This document shows, piece after piece, positions 1-8,906 of a stretch of 53,578 nucleotides of DNA (positions within the stretch are counted from its first letter, which is position 1; every line of letters starts with the position of its first letter). This DNA comes from SB15 sp964639245 (lineage in GTDB: Bacteria; Chloroflexota; Anaerolineae; Aggregatilineales; J027), in NCBI GenBank assembly GCA_964639245.1, contig CAZXCU010000025.1, positions 1-53,578 of the forward strand, written 5' to 3'. A program made the translations under genes and the position numbers. The notes below the pieces were generated by a model, which saw only the letters and a program-made list of their open reading frames with translations, was not told where the DNA came from and did not search any database.

Positions 1-385
1 TGCCCCACTTACTTTTCCCCCCCTCCCTCCCTAAAAAACCTACCCTTGAGAAGGGTCAGGGGGTGAGGTCACGCCTCTCACGTATCTCAAAATTCATCAT
101 TTTTACCTTACCCCACTTTTCGACCAAAAAGCCCCACTTCTCAGTGAGGCTTTAACCAATTATTAGCTGGGATTCACCCTGTCGTGGTCTGGCGGACACC
201 CTAGGGTAGGGGCGGGTCACAGACCACGCCCGTACATTTTGCTGCATCCGGCAAGCAACATCGATTCCATCCCGAAGGGTCGGGCGAGCGACTTTTTCTT
301 TTCCCCCCGCGCCATTCATCGCGGATGCAGAGGGGGGTGAGGTCACGCCTCCCCAGTCATTTTTGCCTTCACTACCACTTTCTAA
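1..385. other. Intergenic spacer at the window edge, repeat-bearing
   Basis: I see no convincing gene here; a 64-codon minus-strand frame lacks a ribosome site and overlaps repeat sequence. The 17-base motif GGGTGAGGTCACGCCTC occurs at 61-77 and again at 335-351. A partial copy of the dispersed GTACGGG element lies at about 208-240. Together these make the spacer look like accumulated repeat debris downstream of the minus-strand gene that ends at 386. Confidence 0.6.
208..240 (+). repeat. Partial copy A of the GTACGGG dispersed repeat
   Basis: The half-element GGCGGGTC-ACA-GACCACGCCCGTAC matches the right half of the longer copies at 15386-15450 and 46179-46242. The left hairpin and the terminal arms are missing. 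Confidence 0.65.
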
Positions 386-3055
386 TCAAAACCATTTACG
401 AATACGGTTTATGATGCTGTCCGATTTTCCAGCCATTTTTGCCAGCGTTTTCTCTATTCTCTTTTCAACTCGTTCAGTTTTATGTACCGCCCCAATCTGC
501 TCATAAATTGCCCATGACTGCTGAAAAAATTCAAGCGCCAACGGATAATTTTTATTTATATAATTAAGAATACCCATATTATTTAGGTCGTTGGCCTCCC
601 CTATTTTATCCCCAATCATACGCCTAATTACCAACGCTTGTTCGTAGTATTCAATTGCCTTGCTATACTCACCTAAATCCATATACACGACTCCTAGGCT
701 GCCTAGAACATTCCCTTGCATACTCTTATCGTTTATTTCAAAAGCAATTACCAAGACTTTTTCATAATAATCAATTGCCTTACTGAATTCACCTAAATTC
801 TTGTAAGCGACTCCTAGATTACCCAAAATATTCCATTGCATACTTTTATTGCCCGTTTCGCGTGCAATATATAAGGCTGCTTCATGGTATTCAATCGCCT
901 TACTGTACTCGCTTAACATATTGTAAGCATCTCCTAGCTTGCCCAAAACCAACCCTTCCCCCTCGTTATCCCCAACCACACGGCTAATCTGCAAAGCCCG
1001 TTCGTAATATTCAATCGCCTTGCCGTACTCGCCTAAACCTGCGTAAGGAGTCCCTAGCTTGCCCAAAACAACCCCTTCCCCCTCGTTATCCCCAATCACA
1101 CGGCTAATCTGCAAGGCTTGTTCGTAGTATTCAATCGCCTTGCTGTACTCGCTTAAATTGTTGTGAGCATCGCCCAGAAGGGCTAATATTACAAATTCAT
1201 TTTTTTTATTTCTAGCATTTCGAGCAAAACTTAATAGCTGTTCCAAAACAGGGACAGCATCTTGTGAACGACCTACATCTTGGTAGGTTGAAGCCATATT
1301 TCCCAAATGGGCAAGTTGATCATGTGTATTTCCCAGTTTTTCGGCAGCCCTAGCAGCCCGTTCAAGCAGTTTTATCGCCTGAGTATAAAATCCCCTATAA
1401 GATAGAAAACCACCTTTTCGACTTGGGTTATACAAATTCAATGTAAACTCCTCTACCACCTTCCACAGTTTCTGTTCCATTGCAAGCTCCGATGCACCCA
1501 TAAAATTCTCCAATTCAGGCCGCAACGCCGCGAAATGGGCTAAACTAGGTTCGTTGTAGCGGTAGGTATAAGCAAGACATGCTTCCATTGCCTTTAGTTG
1601 CTGCTCAAGCGTCATTCGGGCTTTGGTATAGCTATAAGCTAAGTCATGTACTTGGTAAGCTAAAACGCGCTCATCAGTAGCAGGTATTTCTTCTGCTAAC
1701 CCACGTTCTACTAGATTGGTTAAAGCCGTTGACGTTTCTTGAGTTCCTAAGTAAATAGACAAAAGTTCTGGTGTCGCACTTTCTACGAAAAATGCCCCAA
1801 ATGCCAAAAATACGAGACGGGAAGCACTATCCAATAGGTTCAAACTAATTTTGATAACATCGGTGATACGTTCGTGTTCTTGTTCAACTTCGCCTTTTTG
1901 TGCTGTAAGTCTTTCAGAGAGCGAGTCTCTAATTTTTAGCGTGTATTCTTTCAATGTCAAACCTGCTCGATTTATCGTGCAACCCGCTATTTTTAACGCA
2001 AGCGCATGATAACCGACCAAATCACATAAAGAGGCTGCATCTGCATCATTGTTAAAGTCTTCATAGGCATACGTGCCTAAGATTTCTACTGCTTCATTTG
2101 GTTCAAGTTCTTTGACTGAAACAATCCGATAATTCCCATACCGATGACGGGATGTTACCAAAACTTTCATTTTTGTTGGGACGGCTTTAAGCACATCAGC
2201 CAGAACTTTGTTATCCCACGCATCATCTATCAGCAGTAAATTGGCGTTAGATTGGCTCAAGATTTGGCGCATGAGCGTGATTTGGGCTTCACCTGTCTCC
2301 GATGCAATTTCCTTGTGTAAATTGAATGGGCGTGCCAGCGCTTCAAACACCGCATCCACGCTGTCTGTCCCCGCCTTGACCCACAGCACAGGCACATAGC
2401 CCGCCGCACATTCCGCCGCGAGTGCCGTTTTGCCCATCCCGCCAAAACCTTGAATCAACACCCGTTCGCCCTTGTCCAGCGCGGTTTGAATCCCGGTGAT
2501 AAACGTGGTGCGTCCGCGAAATTTGGCAGTTTTGCCCGGAATTGCGTCCGCGTCCGTCGCTAAAACGGCGCTGGTCGAAGCCGGACGAAAATACTCGCCT
2601 TTTAATTCGCTCAGCGCTTGGGAAAGTTTGAGCGCAAAATCATTCACATCGGTAAATTGGGCGCGAATCAGCGTTTTATCAATTCGGGCTTTGAACGCGG
2701 CAAGTTTCGCGGGGTGGTCTTTTTCATAAAATTCATCAGGCCACGTTGTGTAGGTGGGGTCTATCACAAAACACAAACGCGGAAGCGCCCGTTCGCCCGC
2801 GTAATCAAATTCGATTTCGGTCACGCTTTTGTCGTACCCATCCTCGATATACCCGTAGCGATGGGCAAAAATCCCCACATACCAATCGGAGTCCTCGACT
2901 TTTTTCTTGCTGCCTTCCGTTGCACCCATCGGCATGGCGGTAAAATATTCCATCGCAATCGGGTGCAAATTCAGGCGCAAACAGGTGTCAATCGCGGCCT
3001 GGCGATAGTCGGCTAAATCTCGGCTGGTGCTGCCAATAAAAACTTTGTGGCTCAT
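386..3055 (-). CDS. DUF4062 / NB-ARC / TPR STAND-type NTPase
   Basis: This 889-residue protein has the layout of a STAND signalling NTPase. Residues 1-150 match DUF4062 (start MSHKVFIGSTSRDL), a domain usually found at the N-terminus of conflict and signalling proteins. An NB-ARC-type NTPase follows, with Walker A GFGGMGKT at 203-210, Walker B LLLIDDAWD at about 273-281 and a VTSRH sensor motif near 300. From about residue 600 to the end come tandem TPRs with units such as YSKAIEYYEQALQI. The start is supported by AGGAG ten bases upstream and by a promoter-like pair at 3085-3114. Such proteins are thought to oligomerise after sensing a trigger through the repeats; the effector and trigger here are unknown. 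It stands alone on its strand. Several TPR units are nearly identical in DNA, suggesting recent unit duplication. Confidence 0.9.
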   Translation of the reverse strand: MSHKVFIGSTSRDLADYRQAAIDTCLRLNLHPIAMEYFTAMPMGATEGSKKKVEDSDWYVGIFAHRYGYIEDGYDKSVTEIEFDYAGERALPRLCFVIDPTYTTWPDEFYEKDHPAKLAAFKARIDKTLIRAQFTDVNDFALKLSQALSELKGEYFRPASTSAVLATDADAIPGKTAKFRGRTTFITGIQTALDKGERVLIQGFGGMGKTALAAECAAGYVPVLWVKAGTDSVDAVFEALARPFNLHKEIASETGEAQITLMRQILSQSNANLLLIDDAWDNKVLADVLKAVPTKMKVLVTSRHRYGNYRIVSVKELEPNEAVEILGTYAYEDFNNDADAASLCDLVGYHALALKIAGCTINRAGLTLKEYTLKIRDSLSERLTAQKGEVEQEHERITDVIKISLNLLDSASRLVFLAFGAFFVESATPELLSIYLGTQETSTALTNLVERGLAEEIPATDERVLAYQVHDLAYSYTKARMTLEQQLKAMEACLAYTYRYNEPSLAHFAALRPELENFMGASELAMEQKLWKVVEEFTLNLYNPSRKGGFLSYRGFYTQAIKLLERAARAAEKLGNTHDQLAHLGNMASTYQDVGRSQDAVPVLEQLLSFARNARNKKNEFVILALLGDAHNNLSEYSKAIEYYEQALQISRVIGDNEGEGVVLGKLGTPYAGLGEYGKAIEYYERALQISRVVGDNEGEGLVLGKLGDAYNMLSEYSKAIEYHEAALYIARETGNKSMQWNILGNLGVAYKNLGEFSKAIDYYEKVLVIAFEINDKSMQGNVLGSLGVVYMDLGEYSKAIEYYEQALVIRRMIGDKIGEANDLNNMGILNYINKNYPLALEFFQQSWAIYEQIGAVHKTERVEKRIEKTLAKMAGKSDSIINRIRKWF

Positions 3056-3084
3056 GCGGGCATGTCTCCTGACGCTTACAGGAT

Positions 3085-3114
3085 ATTATGCCCTAAAAGA
3101 TAATTCCCTCACAA
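3085..3114 (-). promoter_or_regulatory. Possible sigma70-type promoter of the STAND gene
   Basis: Read on the minus strand, TTGTGA (3114-3109) and CATAAT (3090-3085) are separated by 18 bases, about 30 bases before the start codon at 3055. Prediction from sequence only. Confidence 0.45.
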
Positions 3115-3142
3115 ATGCCCTTTGAGATTCTGTTTTACGCCG

Positions 3143-3291
3143 AGTCCACCAACATGTACGGGCGTGGTCTATGACCCGCCCTCGATAGTGCTTGGGGTGG
3201 GTCACAGACCCACCCGTACAATACCTGTATTTAAAAGTTAATGTGCATAAGTGAACTTCCTACGCATAGACGGGGAATTGATTCCCCGTCG
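3143..3291 (-). repeat. Copy B of the GTACGGG dispersed repeat (inverted) plus CGGGGAATTG palindrome
   Basis: The 64-base core at 3156-3219 is the reverse complement of the cores at 15386 and 46179. A terminal arm at 3238-3257 matches the arm at 15349-15368 of copy C in reverse. The other arm is truncated to AGTCCAC at 3143. It is followed by GACGGGGAATTGATTCCCCGTC-type palindromic sequence at 3270-3291, which also follows copy C. The next bases (about 3310-3355) are a common CCCTCTCCCC / GGGAGAAGGGC spacer hairpin. Confidence 0.75.
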
Positions 3292-3363
3292 CTTGAGCCG
3301 CCTGCGATATGACCCCCCTCTCCCCTTTTGGGTGGGAGAAGGGCTGGGGGTGAGGCGGTCTCC

Positions 3364-4305
3364 TCACATCCCCACCGGCGTATTGCCCCGCACCATCATC
3401 TCATTCGGCAGCAGACTCGCGTAAACAAAGCGATGCACGGGCGTATCCACCCCCGCCGCTTTGCCGTAGCGCACAATCACCCCTGTTTGCGCCTCCAATT
3501 CGGAAGGCTGACCCTGCATCACATCACGCTGCATCGAGGCGGTTGCCATCACATTCAAGCTGTCGATCTGCTTGAGAGCGCGTTCAATGGCATCCTCTTT
3601 GAGACCAACCCCCCGCGCCCGTCCGACCTGCACAATTTCCTGCATCGCCTGAATCAAGAGTTCGCGGGTTTGCGGCATGGTACGGATAATCCCCACCGGA
3701 GCGCGTGTCACCGCCCCCACCCCGCTAAATGCCCCGATGAACACCAATTTTTGCCACATTTCCGCCAGAATATCCGATGGCACTTCAACATTCACATGGG
3801 CTAATTGGAAGGCACGGCGCAGCGTTTCGACCCGTTCGCTGCGTTCCTGATTAAGTTCACCAAATGCAACATAAGGTTCAAGGCCAAATTGTTTAATTTT
3901 GCCCGGCGCTTCAATCTGACTCATCACGCGGCAGAATCCACCCAAGACCCGTCCTTCGCCCAGAATATCGCCCAATTGTTTTGGCGCTTCAACCCCGTTG
4001 AGCAGCGGCACAATCGTTGTCTGTGCGCCCACCATCGGCTGCATCTGGTACGCGGCATCTTCCACCTGCCATGCTTTGGTCGCCACAAGGATATAATCTG
4101 CCACCCCAACATTTCCCGGTTTATCGGTCACGCGGGGCTGCTCAATCACAAATGCGCCTTTGTCGCTGGTCACATGCAGCCCGTTGGCTTGCATCTCGCG
4201 CATGTGTCGTCCGCGTGCGATGAAGGTCACATCCAAGCCCGCCTGCGCCAAGCGTCCACCAAAATATCCGCCGACTCCGCCTGTCCCAAAAATTACAATT
4301 TTCAT
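3364..4305 (-). CDS. panE: Ketopantoate reductase family protein (2-dehydropantoate 2-reductase)
   Basis: The start MKIVIFGTGGVGGYFGG carries the Rossmann GxGxxG of the ApbA/PanE family. The C-terminal catalytic region includes the K of EMWQKLVFIGAFSG, and the protein has about 313 residues, normal for the family. The enzyme reduces ketopantoate to pantoate with NADPH in coenzyme A synthesis, but many paralogues act on other 2-keto acids, so the substrate is uncertain. The ATG at 4305 is preferred over the one at 4323 because GAGGGACG lies just before it and the conserved fold begins there. It sits 21 bases behind the Gfo/Idh oxidoreductase on the same strand, so the two probably form an operon. 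Confidence 0.85.
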   Translation of the reverse strand: MKIVIFGTGGVGGYFGGRLAQAGLDVTFIARGRHMREMQANGLHVTSDKGAFVIEQPRVTDKPGNVGVADYILVATKAWQVEDAAYQMQPMVGAQTTIVPLLNGVEAPKQLGDILGEGRVLGGFCRVMSQIEAPGKIKQFGLEPYVAFGELNQERSERVETLRRAFQLAHVNVEVPSDILAEMWQKLVFIGAFSGVGAVTRAPVGIIRTMPQTRELLIQAMQEIVQVGRARGVGLKEDAIERALKQIDSLNVMATASMQRDVMQGQPSELEAQTGVIVRYGKAAGVDTPVHRFVYASLLPNEMMVRGNTPVGM

Positions 4306-4326
4306 CTGCCGTCCCTCATGCACACA

Positions 4327-5331
4327 TCATTCAATTTGTTGGGGCTTCACCCGCTGCCCCGATTCCGCCGCATCGAGCATCGCTTCAATCAAGGCCACGT
4401 CTTTCAAGGTCTCCGCAGGCGAATTCAGATGCGGCGCACCCGTCACAATCGACTCGGCAAACGCGGCAAACTGCTGACGGATACCATCGGGATCCTCATA
4501 GGAAAATGCCTGTGTTCCCTGTTCATTCATCAATGTCAGGCCATCGCGGTTGACATGCAGCGCTCCTTTTTCCCCGACGATGTTCAGGGTGGTGTCCTGC
4601 GGCGCACGTCCAGCATAGGTTACGGCGTAGCTTGCCAGCAACCCACTTTCAAATTGCAAGGCTGCGCTCAGCGTATCCGCCGGAGGTAAATCCGGGCGAA
4701 TTTGGGTTGCAGTGGCGCTCACGGAGGCCACGTCTCCTAATAAGAAACGCCAACCCGCCGAGTGATGGACTCCGCCGTCCATCAAAAAACCGCCACGAAA
4801 ACTTTCATCCCGCCGCCACGCAGTATGATAATATTTATTCTCGGCGCTCATCTGCACATGAATCGCCCAATGTGCCAGCAGAGGCCGTCCAATTTCGAGA
4901 TTTTCCAGCAATTGTTTCGCCTGTTGAACCGCCGGCGCATACCGCCAATTTTCCGCCACCATCCACACCAGATTGGCATATTGGGCATGGAGCGCCAGCA
5001 ATTTTTGGCCCGCCTCCACCGAAGGCGACATCGGCTTTTCGCTGATAATGTGTTTGCCCGCCCGCAGCGCTTTTTCAATGGCTTGGGGCATGAGCGCAAT
5101 CGGCAGCACAATATCCACCGCGTCCATGTCCTCTCGTGCCAGAAATTCGTCCATATCAGTATGAATGGGGACGGGTGTCGGGAGTTTTTCGTTCAATAAA
5201 CGAGCAGAATCAGCAGTGCGACTGCACACCGCCACAATGTCAAACGAATCACCTAAGGCTAATAAATTCGGGAGGTGAGCATCACGGGCAAATAAACCCG
5301 CACCAAGAATACCTAGTCGAATCGGGGGCAT
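4327..5331 (-). CDS. Gfo/Idh/MocA family oxidoreductase
   Basis: This 334-residue protein opens with a Rossmann segment, RLGILGAGLFARDAHLP, followed by the family motif SEKP near residue 95 and a DGGVHHSAGWRFLLGD segment in the C-terminal dimer domain. Members oxidise or reduce sugars and other polyols with NAD(P); the substrate cannot be read from sequence. GAGGAG lies seven bases before the ATG at 5331. The panE-like gene follows 21 bases downstream, and two NAD(P)-dependent reductases in one unit suggest a shared catabolic pathway (inference). Confidence 0.88.
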   Translation of the reverse strand: MPPIRLGILGAGLFARDAHLPNLLALGDSFDIVAVCSRTADSARLLNEKLPTPVPIHTDMDEFLAREDMDAVDIVLPIALMPQAIEKALRAGKHIISEKPMSPSVEAGQKLLALHAQYANLVWMVAENWRYAPAVQQAKQLLENLEIGRPLLAHWAIHVQMSAENKYYHTAWRRDESFRGGFLMDGGVHHSAGWRFLLGDVASVSATATQIRPDLPPADTLSAALQFESGLLASYAVTYAGRAPQDTTLNIVGEKGALHVNRDGLTLMNEQGTQAFSYEDPDGIRQQFAAFAESIVTGAPHLNSPAETLKDVALIEAMLDAAESGQRVKPQQIE

Positions 5332-5396
5332 GATTTTCTCCTCAATCGGGCTAAATATAACACACCTGATTGAGGAGGTAAAAATGGCGCTTTAAG

Positions 5397-5419
5397 AAAA
5401 CAAGGGGTTCGCCCCCTTG
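5397..5419 (-). terminator. Rho-independent terminator after the secreted CHIPPGNP protein
   Basis: CAAGGGG-TTCG-CCCCCTTG forms a strong hairpin at 5401-5419. On the minus strand it is followed by TTTTCTTAAA. It lies just past the stop codon at 5426. Confidence 0.75.
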
Positions 5420-5425
5420 TCTAGC

Positions 5426-6289
5426 TTAAGTGCGGCGCTGCCAAGAAATTTTGCCCTGCGCGGTAATCAAAATGAGAACCCGATCATCCCGCAGTGTTTC
5501 TTCGCCATCATACACATTGATCTGATACACGGCGGTGGTTTTATCCAGATGACTCTGCCCCAGATAAAACACAATCACGAACCAGTCGCTTGTCTCGGAC
5601 TCAAAAACAACTTCTTCGTCTTGAATGGGTTGAAGAATCAGCAAATTGACCACGGTGATTTGCACACAGACTTCCGCCCCACACGCGCCGTAAATTTCGA
5701 CTTTGCCGTTGTCCTCATCGGTGAAGGACACCACCCCGTTGCCATTGTCATGGCGCGATTCAACATTTTCGGGACATGCCCCCAGTGTATCGCCATGTCC
5801 TAAATGAGCAGACACCGCCCCCCCGCCGACAGTAATGGTATGAGCATTGCCCGGATTGCCCGGCGGAATATGACATAGGGTGGTTTTACCGCCGCTCCCC
5901 CCCGAACCATCGTCACTGTTGTTTGCACCGATGCAAGCAAAGGCCGCCTGGGTTGTGCCGTCCGAACCCGTGACAGTCACCGACAATTGATAGGTGGCGG
6001 TAGAGGGTACAGTCAAAACGAAAGGCGAGCCAACCGCCAGATTGTCGCCGCCCGGCAAAGGACTTCCGCCATTGGTTACGGAATAGGTCGCACCAGCCCC
6101 ATTGACAGAAACACTCACGGTCTCCCCGCCCTTATATTCCAGTGCCGCAAGATTAAAGGTGGTGTTGGCGGTTCCGCCTGCCCCATTCGTTGCAGCACAA
6201 GCGGGGCTACTCGTGGATTGCTGCGCGTAAGTGACTTGCACGGAGGTTAAAACAAGGAGAAGAACCAACAGAATTTGTAATTTTTGCAT
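5426..6289 (-). CDS. Secreted protein with CHIPPGNP-type motif
   Basis: I do not recognise a named family for the whole 287-residue protein. The ATG at 6289 begins a clear Sec signal peptide (MQKLQILLVLLLVLTSVQV, cleavage near TYAQQ). A Thr/Ser/Gly-rich beta-type region runs to about residue 130. At 139-175 is a cysteine-bounded motif, CHIPPGNPGNAHTI...AHLGHGDTLGAC, which recurs from memory in secreted proteins of several phyla without a firm function. The last third is acidic and beta-rich with two more cysteines (YGACGAEVC). A strong terminator follows. A longer frame begins at 6424 but has no signal peptide at its start and overlaps the neighbouring gene. Confidence 0.75.
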   Translation of the reverse strand: MQKLQILLVLLLVLTSVQVTYAQQSTSSPACAATNGAGGTANTTFNLAALEYKGGETVSVSVNGAGATYSVTNGGSPLPGGDNLAVGSPFVLTVPSTATYQLSVTVTGSDGTTQAAFACIGANNSDDGSGGSGGKTTLCHIPPGNPGNAHTITVGGGAVSAHLGHGDTLGACPENVESRHDNGNGVVSFTDEDNGKVEIYGACGAEVCVQITVVNLLILQPIQDEEVVFESETSDWFVIVFYLGQSHLDKTTAVYQINVYDGEETLRDDRVLILITAQGKISWQRRT

Positions 6290-6368
6290 AGAACATCTTT
6301 CACTCATCAAATCTATTTGCAGTAAAACCAATTTTTGGCAAGCTGCCCATACGCCCAAGAACGTATTT

Positions 6369-7055
6369 TTAAGACTCGATAAGCTGGCAGTCGAAGTCAA
6401 AATAAAAATCGTAGCGTGTACCATTCACCCGAAAATGATATCCCTGTGCAGTATATTCAATGGTCGCTACGGCATCACGCGGGGTATCGCGCTGCATGGC
6501 TTTTTCCCAGAGAGTCGCAAAATCACAGGTGGGAGCAGGCACAGCTTCACCGACAGCATTTGCTTGGGGGTCATAGGAATCCTTATCCATGCCCAAGTTA
6601 TAGTAGGAATATTCCGAATTGCTGCTGGTGACATGCCGCGATGACCACGGTTGCGAGATGCGAACACGCACCTGCTCATACCATTGATTATCCAAACTGC
6701 CGCCGGCCCCCACAGGCCGCAAGTCACCTTCGTCCGGTTCGGCTTCCCGCACAAAAAGATATTCTACATAGGGGTTGTAATCGGCATAAAGATTGATTCG
6801 TCCGTCGGATGTCACAAAATACGCGCTTATAGACACCAACGCGACCCCCTCCCCTGCGAAAGTTTCAACTTCAGGATAGGTTTCCAGCACATCGAATTTT
6901 TTGGCATCCCCCGGCACCAGCCATGTTTCCTCAATGCCAATGCCAATCGCAATCGGAACAGTAAAAATCATCGCCAAAACAAACCCGACCACCCCACTCA
7001 TACAGCCCCAACACCCACACGGAATTTGTCTCATGCTAGCTCTATTCTTGCTCAT
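6369..7055 (-). CDS. Membrane-anchored hypothetical protein
   Basis: This is a 228-residue protein of unknown function. One hydrophobic segment at about residues 18-41 (MSGVVGFVLAMIFTVPIAIG) should anchor it, leaving a 185-residue soluble domain outside the membrane. The N-terminus has a small Cys cluster (CGCWGC). The reading frame starting at 7055 overlaps the stop of the Usp-DUF389 gene by 14 bases; an ATG at 7034, seven bases past that stop and after TAGAG, is an alternative start. Either way it is probably translated together with the upstream gene. Confidence 0.65.
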   Translation of the reverse strand: MSKNRASMRQIPCGCWGCMSGVVGFVLAMIFTVPIAIGIGIEETWLVPGDAKKFDVLETYPEVETFAGEGVALVSISAYFVTSDGRINLYADYNPYVEYLFVREAEPDEGDLRPVGAGGSLDNQWYEQVRVRISQPWSSRHVTSSNSEYSYYNLGMDKDSYDPQANAVGEAVPAPTCDFATLWEKAMQRDTPRDAVATIEYTAQGYHFRVNGTRYDFYFDFDCQLIES

Positions 7056-8856
7056 ACAATGGCTGCACCCGCCGAATCACCAGTTGCAGCACAATCTCAA
7101 GGTCAATGTCCCGATGCAAGCCCGCTTCGAGATCTTCTTCGGCTAATCGAACTTCATCCAGGCGCGGTTCACGGGCCATGCGCAGCGTAGCAACCACACG
7201 CATCGGAGTATTTTCTCCATGCAGTTCCACCTGTACAATCTCCCCTGTCGGGAATGAATCTTGCAAGCGGTTCTTGACACGCTGTGCCTCGCTCGCCCGA
7301 TTGCCAAGATTGTAAAGCATATACAGCACCGGAATCATCAGCAGCACCACAACCACCAAAGAAATATACCGCCGATGGTTGGATGTGCCTTCCGCATGAC
7401 GCGTCTCAGGGCGGGGACGTACCCCTAGCCAGAAATAGACCGCCCATCCTGCCAATGAGATAAAACCAATATTGGTTAAAAATAGCAGCAGCGCTCCCAG
7501 AGCAAGCTCGTGTTCACCAAAGGCCAGCGCCAACCCGACCGTACACAACGGCGGCATCAGCGCAGCAGCAATCGCAACACCCGCCAATGCTGCGGGAATT
7601 CCGCGCCGTGCATTGGCATATGCCCCAATAAACCCGGCGGCAAAGGCAACCCCCGCGTCAATCAAAGTAGGTGTCCCGCGTGACTGCATTTCTGTCGTCG
7701 GAATATCTAAAGGAATCACCAACCCGGTTAACCCTGCAACCCCCATGCCCAACAACACCCCCAATGCAAGATTCCCCAATGAGCGCTCTATGAGTCGTAA
7801 ACGTCCGGTTGCCATCCCTGTTGCGAGTGCAGTTAAGGGCTGCATCAACGGCGCAATGAGCATCGCGCCAATCACCACGGCAGCGCTATTCAAAAGCAAA
7901 CCCAAAGCAGCAATAACCGCAGAAACCAGAATCAAAACGATATAATCTAAGGATGGGGTGGCGTTTTCCCGTGCTTGTCGTACCAGTTCATCTTGCTCGA
8001 TGGGTGTTAGGGTGGGAACAGCCCAACCGAGATATTTTTTGAAGCGTTTTTCAGTGTGGTTTTCTGCTGATCTTGCCGACAGCAGCATTGCACCCGGTGC
8101 CCGATTGAGCAACTGACGCACCACATCCCCGAACAACCACCGTTCAAGCTCTGTCCGGCGGGAAAATCCCATCACCAATAAATCGTCAGGATTAATCCGC
8201 GATAGCAACCCGGCAACAGGGTGATCGGCTGTAACAACGGTGCGCTTGGCATGTTCTTTACCATGAACAAATGCCAGTGAATCCTCTAACCGTTCCATCC
8301 CTTGCCAGTAGGAACGGTTGTGACTTTGCACCAGCATACATTCCACCGGCAATCCGAATTTTTCCGCCAGTCGAATCCCGGTCTGGTTCGCAATACGGGC
8401 GGATTCTCCCCCGTTTGCCCAGACCACAACCCGTTCAAATTCTGAAGTTTGCGAAGCTCGATATATCAAAACATCACAGGGAGCAGCCGCTGTCACATTT
8501 TCAGCAATTGCCCCGATTGTTACTTCCCCCCGCTTGGGTTGCTGCATTCCCAGAATCAATAAATCGGCACGTTGTTCGCGCACGGCATCCAATATTCCGC
8601 GAGAAACAGTGGCAGCCTCAACGGTCAGCAGCTCGACACGAAGCCCTTCCTGCTGAGCATTTTCAATAATCGGTTTAACACTTTCGATAGAATGCTGACG
8701 TTCTTCAGCATCCCCCACAATCACCACCACCGCTACAATACGCCCGTCGGGTTCGAGCAAAGCGCTGGCAAATCGAAGCAACTGGGGTGCAGTATCAGGA
8801 TTCGCCACAGGAATCACAATCGTACTGGCGTGGTCAGGGATGTTTTGTTGCAGCAT
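7042..8856 (-). CDS. Universal stress protein - DUF389 membrane fusion
   Basis: The 604-residue protein has an N-terminal soluble part (about 1-280) resembling two universal-stress-protein units (start STIVIPVANPDTAPQLL). A multi-pass DUF389 domain follows at about 300-500, with its hallmark NSAAVVIGAMLIAPLMQP. A short helix and a cytoplasmic or periplasmic tail end the protein. DUF389 proteins are integral membrane proteins of unclear, possibly transport, function; the Usp part suggests adenine-nucleotide control. The start at 8856 lies in a short divergent-free gap 50 bases downstream of the response-regulator stop at 8907, so it may be read from the same transcript. Confidence 0.85.
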   Translation of the reverse strand: MLQQNIPDHASTIVIPVANPDTAPQLLRFASALLEPDGRIVAVVVIVGDAEERQHSIESVKPIIENAQQEGLRVELLTVEAATVSRGILDAVREQRADLLILGMQQPKRGEVTIGAIAENVTAAAPCDVLIYRASQTSEFERVVVWANGGESARIANQTGIRLAEKFGLPVECMLVQSHNRSYWQGMERLEDSLAFVHGKEHAKRTVVTADHPVAGLLSRINPDDLLVMGFSRRTELERWLFGDVVRQLLNRAPGAMLLSARSAENHTEKRFKKYLGWAVPTLTPIEQDELVRQARENATPSLDYIVLILVSAVIAALGLLLNSAAVVIGAMLIAPLMQPLTALATGMATGRLRLIERSLGNLALGVLLGMGVAGLTGLVIPLDIPTTEMQSRGTPTLIDAGVAFAAGFIGAYANARRGIPAALAGVAIAAALMPPLCTVGLALAFGEHELALGALLLFLTNIGFISLAGWAVYFWLGVRPRPETRHAEGTSNHRRYISLVVVVLLMIPVLYMLYNLGNRASEAQRVKNRLQDSFPTGEIVQVELHGENTPMRVVATLRMAREPRLDEVRLAEEDLEAGLHRDIDLEIVLQLVIRRVQPLYEQE

Positions 8857-8906
8857 AACGTCGATTATATCTCATGCTCTAAAAATTATAGAAGTACATG
8901 CGCTGT

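Noticed and set aside
386..1200. Regular repeats that could suggest a CRISPR array
   Set aside because: The 120-base units keep the reading frame and encode TPRs; there are no conserved short repeats with unique spacers. No CRISPR array was seen anywhere in the window.
2618..3016. Plus-strand frame of 132 codons over the STAND gene
   Set aside because: It lies wholly opposite the DUF4062 region and shows no family resemblance; a shadow of the real gene.
3805..4689. 294-codon plus-strand frame spanning the panE and Gfo/Idh genes
   Set aside because: It crosses two real genes on the other strand and has composition typical of antisense shadows.
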